From: Woeseia sp.
GTDB taxonomy: Bacteria > Pseudomonadota > Gammaproteobacteria > Steroidobacterales > Woeseiaceae
NCBI GenBank assembly: GCA_021773015.1
Contig: JAJFKW010000006.1
Coordinates: 310,001-374,000, forward strand
Reading direction: 5' to 3'
DNA: 64,000 bases
The notes below the pieces were generated by a model, which saw only the letters and a list, made by a program, of their open reading frames with translations, was not told the origin of the DNA and ran no database searches. Below, piece by piece: positions 44,005 to 53,010 of this stretch (the first letter of the stretch is position 1; each line of letters opens with the position of its first letter). A program made the position numbers and the translations under genes.

Positions 44005-45168
44005 TTAGGAGTTCTGGATCAACTTGCTAACTGCACTAGCATAAGATTCGATTGTTTGAAATACGACGGCTGAATCAGACATCAGAACCTGGCCATCCAG
44101 ATTGACCGGGCGCGCAAGCGTTTCGGCTAATTGTTGCTCCGTTTCAACAATAAGATTGACCTTATCCATCGAATCGAGGTCTTGAAGCTCAGTATCAAGC
44201 GACTTTGCCAGTTTGTTCGATTCTGCACGCAAGAAATTGAGTTCATCGATAGCTGAGTAGATCGCATTCGTCACTGAGTCGTTACCGGCCATATTCGATG
44301 AAGCTGTGTCTACCTCCACCGGATCGCTTTCCCGAATGTCTCGCGTACCGCTCGCTTCAGCGGCTTTCGCAAGCGTCGATCCGCGTGACTGTCCGTTCTT
44401 ATCAAAATAGATGAGCTTCTGATGAGCTACGACCACGGAGTCATCCGGTATGCTGTCGTGAAGGATAATTCCGGACCCTACGGTTGAGCCACTGCCAACT
44501 GACACGCCATCTAACACCGTGGCTGACATGTACAGAATCGCATTGTTTCCGATAGTGATCAGTCCTTTGCTGAATTTCTGTAGCGCACCACCAACCGCGT
44601 CGCTGTCAGACTCAGCATTGTCGCCCTCCATTTCCGCAACGCTGCCACCGATCTTGCAGTCTCCCGCGATTGCGACCCTCTCACCGATTTCGATACCCCC
44701 GGTTGATATGACCGACGCTCTAGAGCCAATATCGGAGTCTGCGCCTATGTTGATACCTGCAGACTTTGCGATTATTACGGCACCACGATTGACAATCACC
44801 CGATCGCCAATTGTTATTCCCTCGCCCGTTAGCCCATGAGCGTCAATCAACGACTGATCGTCAATTATGACGCCGTCGCCAATTTGAATATTGCCGGCAT
44901 TTCGAATGACGACATGCCGGCCAAATACGACGCCGGACCCCACTCGTTTGAATAAACTTGGGTACGTCACTTTGCGGAGCGCCAACCCGATTGCCCCTGG
45001 TAGCGAGCCGAAGAGACCCGTAATCACTTCGTACTTAAACAAGCGCCAAACCGACGCCTCACCTATTACCAGCTTTGAGTAGCGACGCCAGCCACTCTCT
45101 TTTCCGCCGTAAAGTTTGCCACGAATGAATTCGTCTTTGCTCAGTTTTTCAGTACTATCCTGCGTCAT
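44005..45168 (-). CDS. Left-handed beta-helix acyltransferase fused to an acyl carrier protein
   Basis: A 387-residue protein. Residues about 70-255 show repeated hexapeptides such as IQIGDGVIIDD, ITIGDRVIVNR, INIGADSDIGSR and IEIGERVAIAG, the left-handed beta helix of O/N-acyltransferases. Residues about 305-385 read as an ACP: helix one, then LQDLDSMDKVNLIVETEQ with the phosphopantetheine serine, then FQTIESYASAVSKLI. The fusion of acceptor enzyme and carrier suggests that the acyl group is handed over within one chain, probably to a sugar. FkbH two genes away is a plausible loading partner. A shorter Asn/Glu-rich linker joins the domains. Confidence 0.8.
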   Translation of the reverse strand: MTQDSTEKLSKDEFIRGKLYGGKESGWRRYSKLVIGEASVWRLFKYEVITGLFGSLPGAIGLALRKVTYPSLFKRVGSGVVFGRHVVIRNAGNIQIGDGVIIDDQSLIDAHGLTGEGITIGDRVIVNRGAVIIAKSAGINIGADSDIGSRASVISTGGIEIGERVAIAGDCKIGGSVAEMEGDNAESDSDAVGGALQKFSKGLITIGNNAILYMSATVLDGVSVGSGSTVGSGIILHDSIPDDSVVVAHQKLIYFDKNGQSRGSTLAKAAEASGTRDIRESDPVEVDTASSNMAGNDSVTNAIYSAIDELNFLRAESNKLAKSLDTELQDLDSMDKVNLIVETEQQLAETLARPVNLDGQVLMSDSAVVFQTIESYASAVSKLIQNS

Positions 45169-45205
45169 GGCGATTCTCTTTCTTCAAGTCTATTCAATTG
45201 AGTAT

Positions 45206-46237
45206 TCAAAGATTGTTGTCCAACTCAGGCTTTACTGTCTTCTTGTGCATCACGATGTATTGCACAGCGAACGGCACAAGCGTAACGAGAACAAGGACTC
45301 TAAATGCTAAACTTAGCAGTAGCGCCTCCGTTGCCGACACACCGATAAAGCCGAACATAACCACATACAATCCTTCTTGCACGCCAATGCCATCCATTGA
45401 AATTGGCAGCCGGCTGCCGAGAATAATAATAGGCACGATAGCGAATAGCTCCAACATCGACGCGTCGATTCCAAATGCAACAGCCAGTACCAAAGTCATA
45501 AATATCGGCACCGTCTGACGAACTAGGGTGTAAATACTGACTTTGAGCAAAGTAACGCCATCATTTCTGTAATCACGGCACTGCGCGTACACGCCGTGGA
45601 GCTTCGCCGCTAATTTGGAGCGCCCAGTGCCGCTAACAAATTTCTCAAGCTGCTCGTTTAGCGATTCGTGGCGAACCAAGAAAAACAAGAATACGCAACC
45701 AAACATCGCAGCTCCGAGAACCCAGAATATTTTAATGAGTTGCTCGTACCTTTCGCTAAGCAGGTACAGGCTAATACCAAGGCCAATGCCCGCTATCAGG
45801 AGCATCGAAACAAAGCCCAGTACGCGCTCCACCGTAATTGAAGCAATACTTACCCGCTTGCTTACGTTGAATTGACTTAAGCGAAAAATTCGAAATAGAT
45901 CCCCACCAACCGTTGTTGGTAATACGAATCCCGAAATCGATGCCACCGAATAAATTGAAAACAATTTTGGAAAGCTGATCTGTACCTTTTTTGAAACCAG
46001 CAAAAGATTCCACTTATGAACGACTATTACTCTATCTATCATGACTAACGCAATGACGATCAACAGGTATAGAGGTTTTACGTTCGCTGCGGCTCTGACA
46101 AATTCCTTACTATCTACCAGTGTCAGGACGACGACAATCAACGCTGCGCTGATAAATAGCCTCAACGCGTTGGACAAACGCTTGTCGGAGCGCTTGCCTG
46201 TCTCCCCTTGCTCAGATTCGGTGACTTCTTCGTTCAT
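45206..46237 (-). CDS. Lysylphosphatidylglycerol-synthase TM-region/flippase-like membrane protein
   Basis: A 343-residue membrane protein with about eight helices of the UPF0104/AglD-like family. Motifs are VHKWNLLL after helix two, GFVLPTTVGGDLFRIFRL, and SRLPISMDGIGVQEGLY late in the protein, all typical. Family members are linked to lipid-linked glycan or phospholipid handling. ATG at 46237 overlaps the AsnB-like stop (ATGA) and defines the start. Confidence 0.85.
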   Translation of the reverse strand: MNEEVTESEQGETGKRSDKRLSNALRLFISAALIVVVLTLVDSKEFVRAAANVKPLYLLIVIALVMIDRVIVVHKWNLLLVSKKVQISFPKLFSIYSVASISGFVLPTTVGGDLFRIFRLSQFNVSKRVSIASITVERVLGFVSMLLIAGIGLGISLYLLSERYEQLIKIFWVLGAAMFGCVFLFFLVRHESLNEQLEKFVSGTGRSKLAAKLHGVYAQCRDYRNDGVTLLKVSIYTLVRQTVPIFMTLVLAVAFGIDASMLELFAIVPIIILGSRLPISMDGIGVQEGLYVVMFGFIGVSATEALLLSLAFRVLVLVTLVPFAVQYIVMHKKTVKPELDNNL

Positions 46238-48048
46238 TGATCGCGGTTCTCCGATATTGCTCCTGCTTTGTCGATAGCGCCGTCGAGGAATATTTTTGCC
46301 CACAATTCCGTGGCAATTGCCGTCCATAGTCGCATTGATATTTCATCGTTATATGGTCGGTCCGCGTCCCGCGAAAACAATGAGTTCAACTCCTGATAAT
46401 CGAAAAACCCGCGACTAAGCGTTGCCTCCTTGGAAAACAAGTCATCTTTTAGCAGATCCAACATATCGCAAAATTCATTGTCACACCGTGCGCGCTGAGC
46501 AAATTTTGGGATTTCCAAAAACTCCGCCGGCACCGTCCCCGCGAATGCTTTGCGAAGAACGTACTTGTTTTGCCTAAAACGTATTTTTAGCGAATCGTCG
46601 ATCGTATAGGCGAAACGCGTAAAATCCAGGTCAGAAAAAGGCAGGCGGTATTTTATTCCTGATGCCGCGAAACTCCTTTCGTATTTCATTGCATCTTGAG
46701 ATTGTCCGTATTGGAAACCCTTCGCCATCATCCGATTGATGAAGTCAAAAGTGACCGGGGGAAACGGCGCCGGACTAACCGTATAACTCGAATTCTTAAT
46801 CGAGGGCACCGCGGGCGGCGTACCACGATAATACATAGCATTGAGCAACTTCCCTACGAATGTCATAGGCGTAACACCGTATTGCGTACGGTTGTAAAAT
46901 TCTTCCAATGCCCCTCTAAAAACCGGAACCGTTTTGATTAGCCAGAGCAAACGGTACCTTGGCATACCCGCAAATAAACTGTCCGCACCTTGACCAGAGA
47001 GCAATACGTCTACATGACCTTTAGCACGGCGGCCGATTTCGAAGAGTTGCGGCACTTCGCTGCGAGCGTACGGGTCCTCAAGATGCCAGACAACATCGCG
47101 AAAACAGTCGTTCACCATTTCTGGCGGCGTATGCACTTCGTGGTGAATCGACCCCATCGCATTTGCGACTAGCGCAGCCGTTCGTAGCTCGCCGTCCTCT
47201 TGATCGGAGCCCGCTGAAAACGTGTGAATCTGTCGATCTGGGTAAATTTTTCGCAGCAAAAAGGCCAAACCGATAGAATCTATCCCACCACTTAGTGCGA
47301 GACCAATATTGCCGCTTTCTTGCGTGTTTCGTCGCAACGCTTCGGTCAGCTCATGCCGTAGCATTTCCATCGTCCCCGCTTCCGATCGAGCCTCCACCTT
47401 CACGGAAAGTTCGCGAAAAGAGTGCGCGCTGACGGCCTCGCCAGACACGTTGATTTGTGAAATTGTGCCGGGTAGCGGTGATCGAATTGAGGCAAACAAC
47501 GTTTTACCGATAGGCAATTTCTTCGAATGCTGAAGATACTGCAACATATCGACATCGACGTTCGGATTGAAGCCGTCAACTACCAGAAGCGCCTTGTATT
47601 CGGAAGCAAATATAGGCGTACCATCGTCCAGCATGGCGTAAAAGAGCGGCGCTATGCCGAAGAAATCACGGCCAAATATGACTTCTCCATTCTGTAAATT
47701 GACGACTACAAAAGCGAAATTTCCAACGATGCGCTCGATACCTTCGGCACCAAACTTTTTGTACACCGCCAATACCACTTCAGCGACGGAGTCGAATTTA
47801 GTCTCCGAACGCAGATCGGACACTGACCCGGATAACTCGGGTAGATTGAAAATATCGCCAGATATTGCGATCGCTAACGAGCCGCTGGTGCATACTGAGT
47901 TAGTCGGCACGCCAGCCACCGCACCAATGAAGCCGCCATTTGGCAGCGGAATCTCAGCCGCGTCTTTGCCGCGATGGCGGAGGCTTTGGCGCATATTTTC
48001 AATACAAGCGCCATCGGTCGGACCGAGTATGCCGAAAATTCCGCTCAT
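46234..48048 (-). CDS. Asparagine synthetase-like protein with Ser in place of the catalytic Cys
   Basis: A 604-residue protein with the two-domain plan of glutamine-dependent asparagine synthetase. The N-terminus is MSGIFGILG: the nucleophilic Cys that should follow Met is serine, so glutamine hydrolysis is probably lost. The synthetase half keeps the pyrophosphate loop LALSGGIDSIG and LLSGQGADSLF. It may use free ammonia or another amine, as in beta-lactam synthetase-like relatives. It sits 58 bp after an intact AsnB gene and is translationally coupled to the membrane protein that follows (ATGA). Confidence 0.85.
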   Translation of the reverse strand: MSGIFGILGPTDGACIENMRQSLRHRGKDAAEIPLPNGGFIGAVAGVPTNSVCTSGSLAIAISGDIFNLPELSGSVSDLRSETKFDSVAEVVLAVYKKFGAEGIERIVGNFAFVVVNLQNGEVIFGRDFFGIAPLFYAMLDDGTPIFASEYKALLVVDGFNPNVDVDMLQYLQHSKKLPIGKTLFASIRSPLPGTISQINVSGEAVSAHSFRELSVKVEARSEAGTMEMLRHELTEALRRNTQESGNIGLALSGGIDSIGLAFLLRKIYPDRQIHTFSAGSDQEDGELRTAALVANAMGSIHHEVHTPPEMVNDCFRDVVWHLEDPYARSEVPQLFEIGRRAKGHVDVLLSGQGADSLFAGMPRYRLLWLIKTVPVFRGALEEFYNRTQYGVTPMTFVGKLLNAMYYRGTPPAVPSIKNSSYTVSPAPFPPVTFDFINRMMAKGFQYGQSQDAMKYERSFAASGIKYRLPFSDLDFTRFAYTIDDSLKIRFRQNKYVLRKAFAGTVPAEFLEIPKFAQRARCDNEFCDMLDLLKDDLFSKEATLSRGFFDYQELNSLFSRDADRPYNDEISMRLWTAIATELWAKIFLDGAIDKAGAISENRDQ

Positions 48049-48106
48049 ACTCTCTGACTACTTGGGTAGCCATTTGAGCCAGGCGATGAATATCGGATCT
48101 GCACTG

Positions 48107-50071
48107 CTATTCTACAGAACTTGAGCATGTTCCTGTGCCCTCGACCAAACACTTTTCAATCCAGGCGTGCACTAGGTTCTTAGGTTGGGCGTCAATAAAC
48201 AGTCGGTACCAAACTTCTATATTAAGGATATACCAGATTTTGAAATTGTGATCGATGCTTCCGTTTTGATGCTCTCGAATTATTCTTTCGACGTATTCTC
48301 TCTCGAAAATTCCTTCCTGAATTACCCGCGCCTCGTCGAATGCCATTGCAATGAACCCAGAGAGTGGTCCTTTGAACCAGCGTCCCATAGGAAACTTGAA
48401 TCCCATTTTCTTTCGATCGATCAATTTTGCTGGAAAATATCGGCGCGCAACCTCCCTGAGGATAATTTTGAGACTACCAGGCTGAATTTTGAATTTGGAC
48501 GGCAGAGATGCGGCAAACTCAGTCACCTTGCTATCGACCAGCGGCGAACGCATCTCCAAGCCATGCGCCATACTCATGCGATCGGCTATCTGCAAGAAGT
48601 ACTCCGGCATACGGGTCATTTGTTCAGTGTATAGCACTCGATCAGTCTGCTCGCTGCATACTTCACTATCGTAGTGCTCTGCGACCCAACGACTGGTGTC
48701 GGCATTGGAGACTCCACGCTTGACCTTCGACGTCAGAAGCTGATCTCTACTCGAGTCGTTGAATCCGAAAAATGTCGCCATACAGTATTGCTGTTCCGCA
48801 CCCTCTACCAGCGACATTGCATGTGCCCATTTGGCTTTATCGGCAATGCTGTAGAAACTAAAATTGTACGGCAATCGATTCAGCAACGGTGCGACCAGCT
48901 TAATTCTGATCCAACGCGGCAACAGCCGGTATGCTGAGACAATTCGCGACTTCGTAAACCGCATGTATCCGCCAAATGTCTCATCCGCACCATCACCGCC
49001 GACAACGACTTTCACGTGGGGCCGTGCCATTCTGCTCAACAAATAGAGCCCAACAGCATGCGAATCTGCGGGCTCCTCGAGATGCCATATAATTTCCGGG
49101 AGCAAAAGCATGAGATCCTGCTCAACCCGAAATTCATGATGATCGCTTCCTATCGTATCGGCGGCCGCCCGTGAATACTCCAATTCGCTGAAATCTGAAT
49201 CTTTCACTGCCACTGTAAAGGTCGAAAACTCGCTTTCTTTTCCTTTGGCCGCCATTGCCGACACCAGACTGGAATCCACGCCCCCAGACAGAAAACTGCC
49301 GACCGGAACATCGCTCAGGAGATGATGCTGCACCGAATCCTGCAGCAATAGATCAAGTTTTTCCGTCGCTTCCTCGTAAGACAGGGACGACTTTTTTGTG
49401 TAATCAAGATTCCAATATCGGCTGATATTTTCTGACGAGTCGCCAATCTGCTTCAACATGTAGTGGCCTGGTCTCAGCTTGTGGACATTTTGGAAAAGCG
49501 TTGTTTCGCCTGGACAGAATCTTAGTCCTGTGTGATCCCATAAATGTTCGTAGTCAATTTTCGCAGGCACTACATCGGCTGCGAAAAGCGCCTTTATTTC
49601 AGATGCAAAAGCGAATTCCGTATCCGTTTGACAATAAAACAACGGTTTCTGCCCTAAATGATCTCTCGCTAACATTATCTGGCCAGCCTTTCGATCCAGC
49701 AACGCGAACGCAAACATCCCTCTCAGTCGTGCGACGAAACTTGGCCCTTCGACATCGTATAGGTGCAACAGGACTTCTGTGTCGCTTTGTGTTTCGAATT
49801 TACGGCCTTTTGCCTCAAGCTCGGCTCGTAGTTCCGGGTAGTTGTAAATCTCGCCATTAAACGTCACGACCAGACTGCCATCGGCCAACGACATTGGTTG
49901 ATGTCCAGTGTTGAGATCGATAATGCTCAGACGTCGATGCAGAAATACGACACCATCGCCGCTCCACTGGCCTAGGTCATCCGGCCCCCGATGACTGATC
50001 GCAAGGGACATGTTGTCCAGGCGTTTTTGGGCTATGGCCTGATCCGAAATAAGGCCGGCAATTCCGCACAC
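48107..50071 (-). CDS. asnB: Asparagine synthase (glutamine-hydrolysing)
   Basis: A 654-residue enzyme starting MCGIAGLIS, with the catalytic Cys2 after the GTG start at 50071. The glutaminase half has SHRGPDD, HRRLSIIDL and FNGEIYNYPEL, and the synthetase half has the loop SFLSGGVDSSLV and VVGGDGADETFGGY. Members of this family in glycan loci amidate uronic acids or aminoacyl groups rather than make free asparagine. A 20-bp palindrome lies 73 bp upstream of its start. It is the first gene of a minus-strand run down to the FkbH gene. Confidence 0.9.
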   Translation of the reverse strand: MCGIAGLISDQAIAQKRLDNMSLAISHRGPDDLGQWSGDGVVFLHRRLSIIDLNTGHQPMSLADGSLVVTFNGEIYNYPELRAELEAKGRKFETQSDTEVLLHLYDVEGPSFVARLRGMFAFALLDRKAGQIMLARDHLGQKPLFYCQTDTEFAFASEIKALFAADVVPAKIDYEHLWDHTGLRFCPGETTLFQNVHKLRPGHYMLKQIGDSSENISRYWNLDYTKKSSLSYEEATEKLDLLLQDSVQHHLLSDVPVGSFLSGGVDSSLVSAMAAKGKESEFSTFTVAVKDSDFSELEYSRAAADTIGSDHHEFRVEQDLMLLLPEIIWHLEEPADSHAVGLYLLSRMARPHVKVVVGGDGADETFGGYMRFTKSRIVSAYRLLPRWIRIKLVAPLLNRLPYNFSFYSIADKAKWAHAMSLVEGAEQQYCMATFFGFNDSSRDQLLTSKVKRGVSNADTSRWVAEHYDSEVCSEQTDRVLYTEQMTRMPEYFLQIADRMSMAHGLEMRSPLVDSKVTEFAASLPSKFKIQPGSLKIILREVARRYFPAKLIDRKKMGFKFPMGRWFKGPLSGFIAMAFDEARVIQEGIFEREYVERIIREHQNGSIDHNFKIWYILNIEVWYRLFIDAQPKNLVHAWIEKCLVEGTGTCSSSVE

Positions 50072-50143
50072 TATAGAGTCTCATTTTTGTTGGCTAAGCG
50101 GACGTAATATTAGGTAACTACGCCGCCTGTCGCATTGTCGGAA

Positions 50144-50163
50144 ATCACAGTTCGAACTGTGAT
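50144..50163. repeat. Perfect 20-bp palindrome between divergent genes
   Basis: ATCACAGTTCGAACTGTGAT is fully self-complementary and lies in the spacer between asnB (minus) and the methyltransferase (plus). It is a good shape for an operator of a dimeric regulator. The half-site order TCACA...TGTGA is the reverse of the CRP consensus. Nothing else was seen in the 308-bp spacer. Confidence 0.6.
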
Positions 50164-50379
50164 CTGCTCACGCAGAGGTTTGTTGAAAATTCAATCATTC
50201 CAGGAGGTTGGACACCAAGAGTACAACCCTTTAGGGCATCAAACATTGGTGATATCGCAATAATGAGAGCACCGTATCAGTGATGACCATGCATTTGTAC
50301 TATCTTACACCGGTTGGCTACCGGGCCAGGCAAACTTCCGGTAACCTATCCGCCCATTTTACCGTTTATGGAGGATTCC

Positions 50380-51183
50380 GTGAGCAAGCCGTTCGAAGCT
50401 CCCAACCCGGGACAGGACCAGGGAGCACAAATTGAGGATCTTTCCTCTATACCAAAAATAAACTCGGATTCCCTGGCAGCCCGGCTGGAACCGTTCGATT
50501 CATATTGGCAAGCTCCCGAAAATATCGAAGCGGGCTACAGCAAGTTTTCGGCCTATTATCGGCACAATTATTTGCGACATCTCCCAGATGCGAAAGATTC
50601 GCATATTCTCGTTGTAAGCTGCGGCCCCGGATACCTGGTCAATCTACTCAAGCAGGAAGGGTACATCAATGTGACAGGTATCGATTCGGACGCTGAAAAA
50701 GTTCGATTTGCGACTGAAAGGAAATTGGATTGCGTGGCTGCAAGAGCGTTTGAATATCTGCAGGATAATCAAACCGAATTTTACGACGTGATAATCCCCG
50801 AGCAGGAACTCGGCCACCTAACCCATGCAGAGACCATTCAGTTTCTTAAGCTTTGCCGAAGTCGACTTAAAAAAGGCGGAACGCTCATTGCGTACACATT
50901 AAATGGCGCAAACCCGCTCGTTGCAGCGGAAAACTTGGCGCACAATATAGATCACTTCTATACGGTTACTGAGCACAGCATGCATCAGCTTATGATACTC
51001 GGTGGCTTTGAGAATGTTGCAGTGTTCCCACTTAAGCTCTACGTATTCTGGAAGAATCCACTCAATTATGTTGGACTGCTATCTACATCGCTTTTCGAAT
51101 TCATGTTTCGTGCAATTTACATTCTATACGGCAAAAAGGTACGAATCTTAACGAAAAAAATAATGGCAACTGGTACTCGATGA
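50380..51183 (+). CDS. Class I SAM-dependent methyltransferase
   Basis: A 267-residue protein. Motif I is ILVVSCGPGYLVNLL, motif II VTGIDSDAEK, and FYDVIIPEQELGHL with LRSRLKKGGTLIAYTLNG-like spacing completes a Methyltransf_23-type pattern. A C-terminal hydrophobic stretch (about 225-250, YVGLLSTSLFEFMFRAIYILY) suggests membrane association. GTG at 50380 is chosen because GGAGG lies five bases upstream (50370-50374); ATG at 50368 is inside that ribosome site. Its product likely O-methylates a glycan or lipid-linked intermediate. Confidence 0.8.
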   Translation: MSKPFEAPNPGQDQGAQIEDLSSIPKINSDSLAARLEPFDSYWQAPENIEAGYSKFSAYYRHNYLRHLPDAKDSHILVVSCGPGYLVNLLKQEGYINVTGIDSDAEKVRFATERKLDCVAARAFEYLQDNQTEFYDVIIPEQELGHLTHAETIQFLKLCRSRLKKGGTLIAYTLNGANPLVAAENLAHNIDHFYTVTEHSMHQLMILGGFENVAVFPLKLYVFWKNPLNYVGLLSTSLFEFMFRAIYILYGKKVRILTKKIMATGTR

Positions 51184-51291
51184 TAGAGCAGGATATCCGC
51201 GGCGATTCACCGACGTTGGCTTCAATGATTTATCCTCTTATTTGCCCAAGATGGGGATTTATTTCTTACGCATCCGCTACTAGGAATCGTT

Positions 51292-53010
51292 ATGTCCAGT
51301 CGATATAGACACGCTACAGATCGCGACTTTGATATCGTCGTTGTAGGCGCGGGAATGTTCGGGGCATGTATTGCGCACAATGCAGCACAACGTGGCTATT
51401 CCGTAGCAATTGTTGACAAGGGCGATTTTGGTGCAGCGACCTCCTCAAATCACTACAAAATGATTCATGGTGGTATTCGGTATTTGCAGCACCTGGACTT
51501 ACCGCGGCTACGCGAATCGAGCTTAGATAGAGCAACGTTGCTGAAGGTCGCCCCGCATCTAGCCCAACCATTACCGATTGTATTCCCTACGTACGGGCAC
51601 GGGCGGCGGAGCAAAGCACTGATGCGTGCGGCTATGCTTGCTTATGACATTTTGACACTCGATCGAAACAGAAAAACGCAGATGGTTGACAGAAAAATTC
51701 CAAGCGGTAGCGTACTGAGTCGAGATGAGCTTTTGAACATGTTCCCTGGGGTCCGCAAGGATGGTCTTACAGGAGCTGCGGTGTTTTACGACGGTCAAAT
51801 GTATAACCCGGCGCGCATGGTGCTTGCATTCATTCAGTCCGCGATGAAAAACGGGGCGGTGGCACTAAATTACGCGCGGGTAGACCAACTAATTAGTGAA
51901 GATGCCAGAGTCATTGGGTGTCGTGTAACGGATGTTCCAACTGGCGAGTCATTCAATATTCGCGGACGCATCGTAGTTAACGCAACAGGACCGTGGGGCG
52001 ATTCCTTATTGAGCGAGGATATTGGTTTAGACGCCATGCCGGAATTCAGCTTCTCAAGAGACCTCGCATTCGTTGTCGATAAATCGCTATCGCCAACACA
52101 CGCGATCGGTTGCCAAATCGATTCTGCAGACTCCGACGCGATATTGGATAGAGGCGGCCGACATTTGTTTCTCGTCCCGTGGCGTGACAAGACGCTCGTT
52201 GGCGTTTGGCATCGCCACTACGAATCCGGGCCGGAAGGCATTGCGGTTTCCGATGAAGAGCTGCAGGAATTTGTTGATGAGATCAATGCCGCTTACGAGG
52301 GACTTGATATATCCACAGCTGATATTCGCAGAGTCAATACTGGCCTAGTGCTATTCGGATCAAAGGACGATCAAAATGCCAGTGGCGAGCATAGTTTCGC
52401 CAAACGCTCGCTGGTAATTGATCACAGCAAAAACGGCGTTGATGGACTGGTCACGGTTGTCGGTGTTCGAGCCACCGTAGCAAGCAGCGTTGCCGAAGAA
52501 ACCGTTGACCTGGTGGATCGCAAAATTGGCGCGGAGAACGTGCAGACTTCGGATAGATGGCAGCCAATTTTTGGTGGAGAATTTGAGAGTTTTGCGACGC
52601 TTACTGAGGAAATCCGCCAACAACTTCCGTCAAAAAGTAGGCAAGTGGCTACCGCGATAGCACACAACTATGGCTCAGAGTACGCGAACATGTTCTCGTG
52701 CGCATCAAACAGTGACTATTTAGAAACGCTAGGTGATACCAACGTTGTCGCGGCAGAAGTAATCAACGCCGTTCGAAACGAGATGGCGATCAATCTTGAA
52801 GACGTGATGCTGCGTCGAACAGAATTGGCTACCGCAGGCCATCCAGGTGCTAATGTAATCGAAAAAGTCGCTAGCCTCATTGGCCGCGAACTCGGCTGGA
52901 ATGCAAGTGAAACCGACGCGCAAATACATTCTGTCCGGGAATTGATCGACAACCTTGGTCCATGGCAGATGGTTCAAGAGTCAAGTCAAATAGGAACAGG
53001 TCACGCGTGA
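51292..53010 (+). CDS. GlpD-like FAD-dependent glycerol-3-phosphate dehydrogenase family protein
   Basis: A 572-residue flavoprotein. The FAD motif is IVVVGAGMFGACIAHNA, then KGDFGAATSSNHYKMIHGGIRYLQ matches the GlpD family (GTSSxSSKLxHGGxRYL). A C-terminal helical domain (about 430-560) is also present as in GlpD. In a glycan locus it may oxidise a glycerol-phosphate-like or sugar substrate rather than feed respiration. ATG at 51292 has AGGA seven bases upstream. Its stop overlaps the next start (GTGA). Confidence 0.82.
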   Translation: MSSRYRHATDRDFDIVVVGAGMFGACIAHNAAQRGYSVAIVDKGDFGAATSSNHYKMIHGGIRYLQHLDLPRLRESSLDRATLLKVAPHLAQPLPIVFPTYGHGRRSKALMRAAMLAYDILTLDRNRKTQMVDRKIPSGSVLSRDELLNMFPGVRKDGLTGAAVFYDGQMYNPARMVLAFIQSAMKNGAVALNYARVDQLISEDARVIGCRVTDVPTGESFNIRGRIVVNATGPWGDSLLSEDIGLDAMPEFSFSRDLAFVVDKSLSPTHAIGCQIDSADSDAILDRGGRHLFLVPWRDKTLVGVWHRHYESGPEGIAVSDEELQEFVDEINAAYEGLDISTADIRRVNTGLVLFGSKDDQNASGEHSFAKRSLVIDHSKNGVDGLVTVVGVRATVASSVAEETVDLVDRKIGAENVQTSDRWQPIFGGEFESFATLTEEIRQQLPSKSRQVATAIAHNYGSEYANMFSCASNSDYLETLGDTNVVAAEVINAVRNEMAINLEDVMLRRTELATAGHPGANVIEKVASLIGRELGWNASETDAQIHSVRELIDNLGPWQMVQESSQIGTGHA

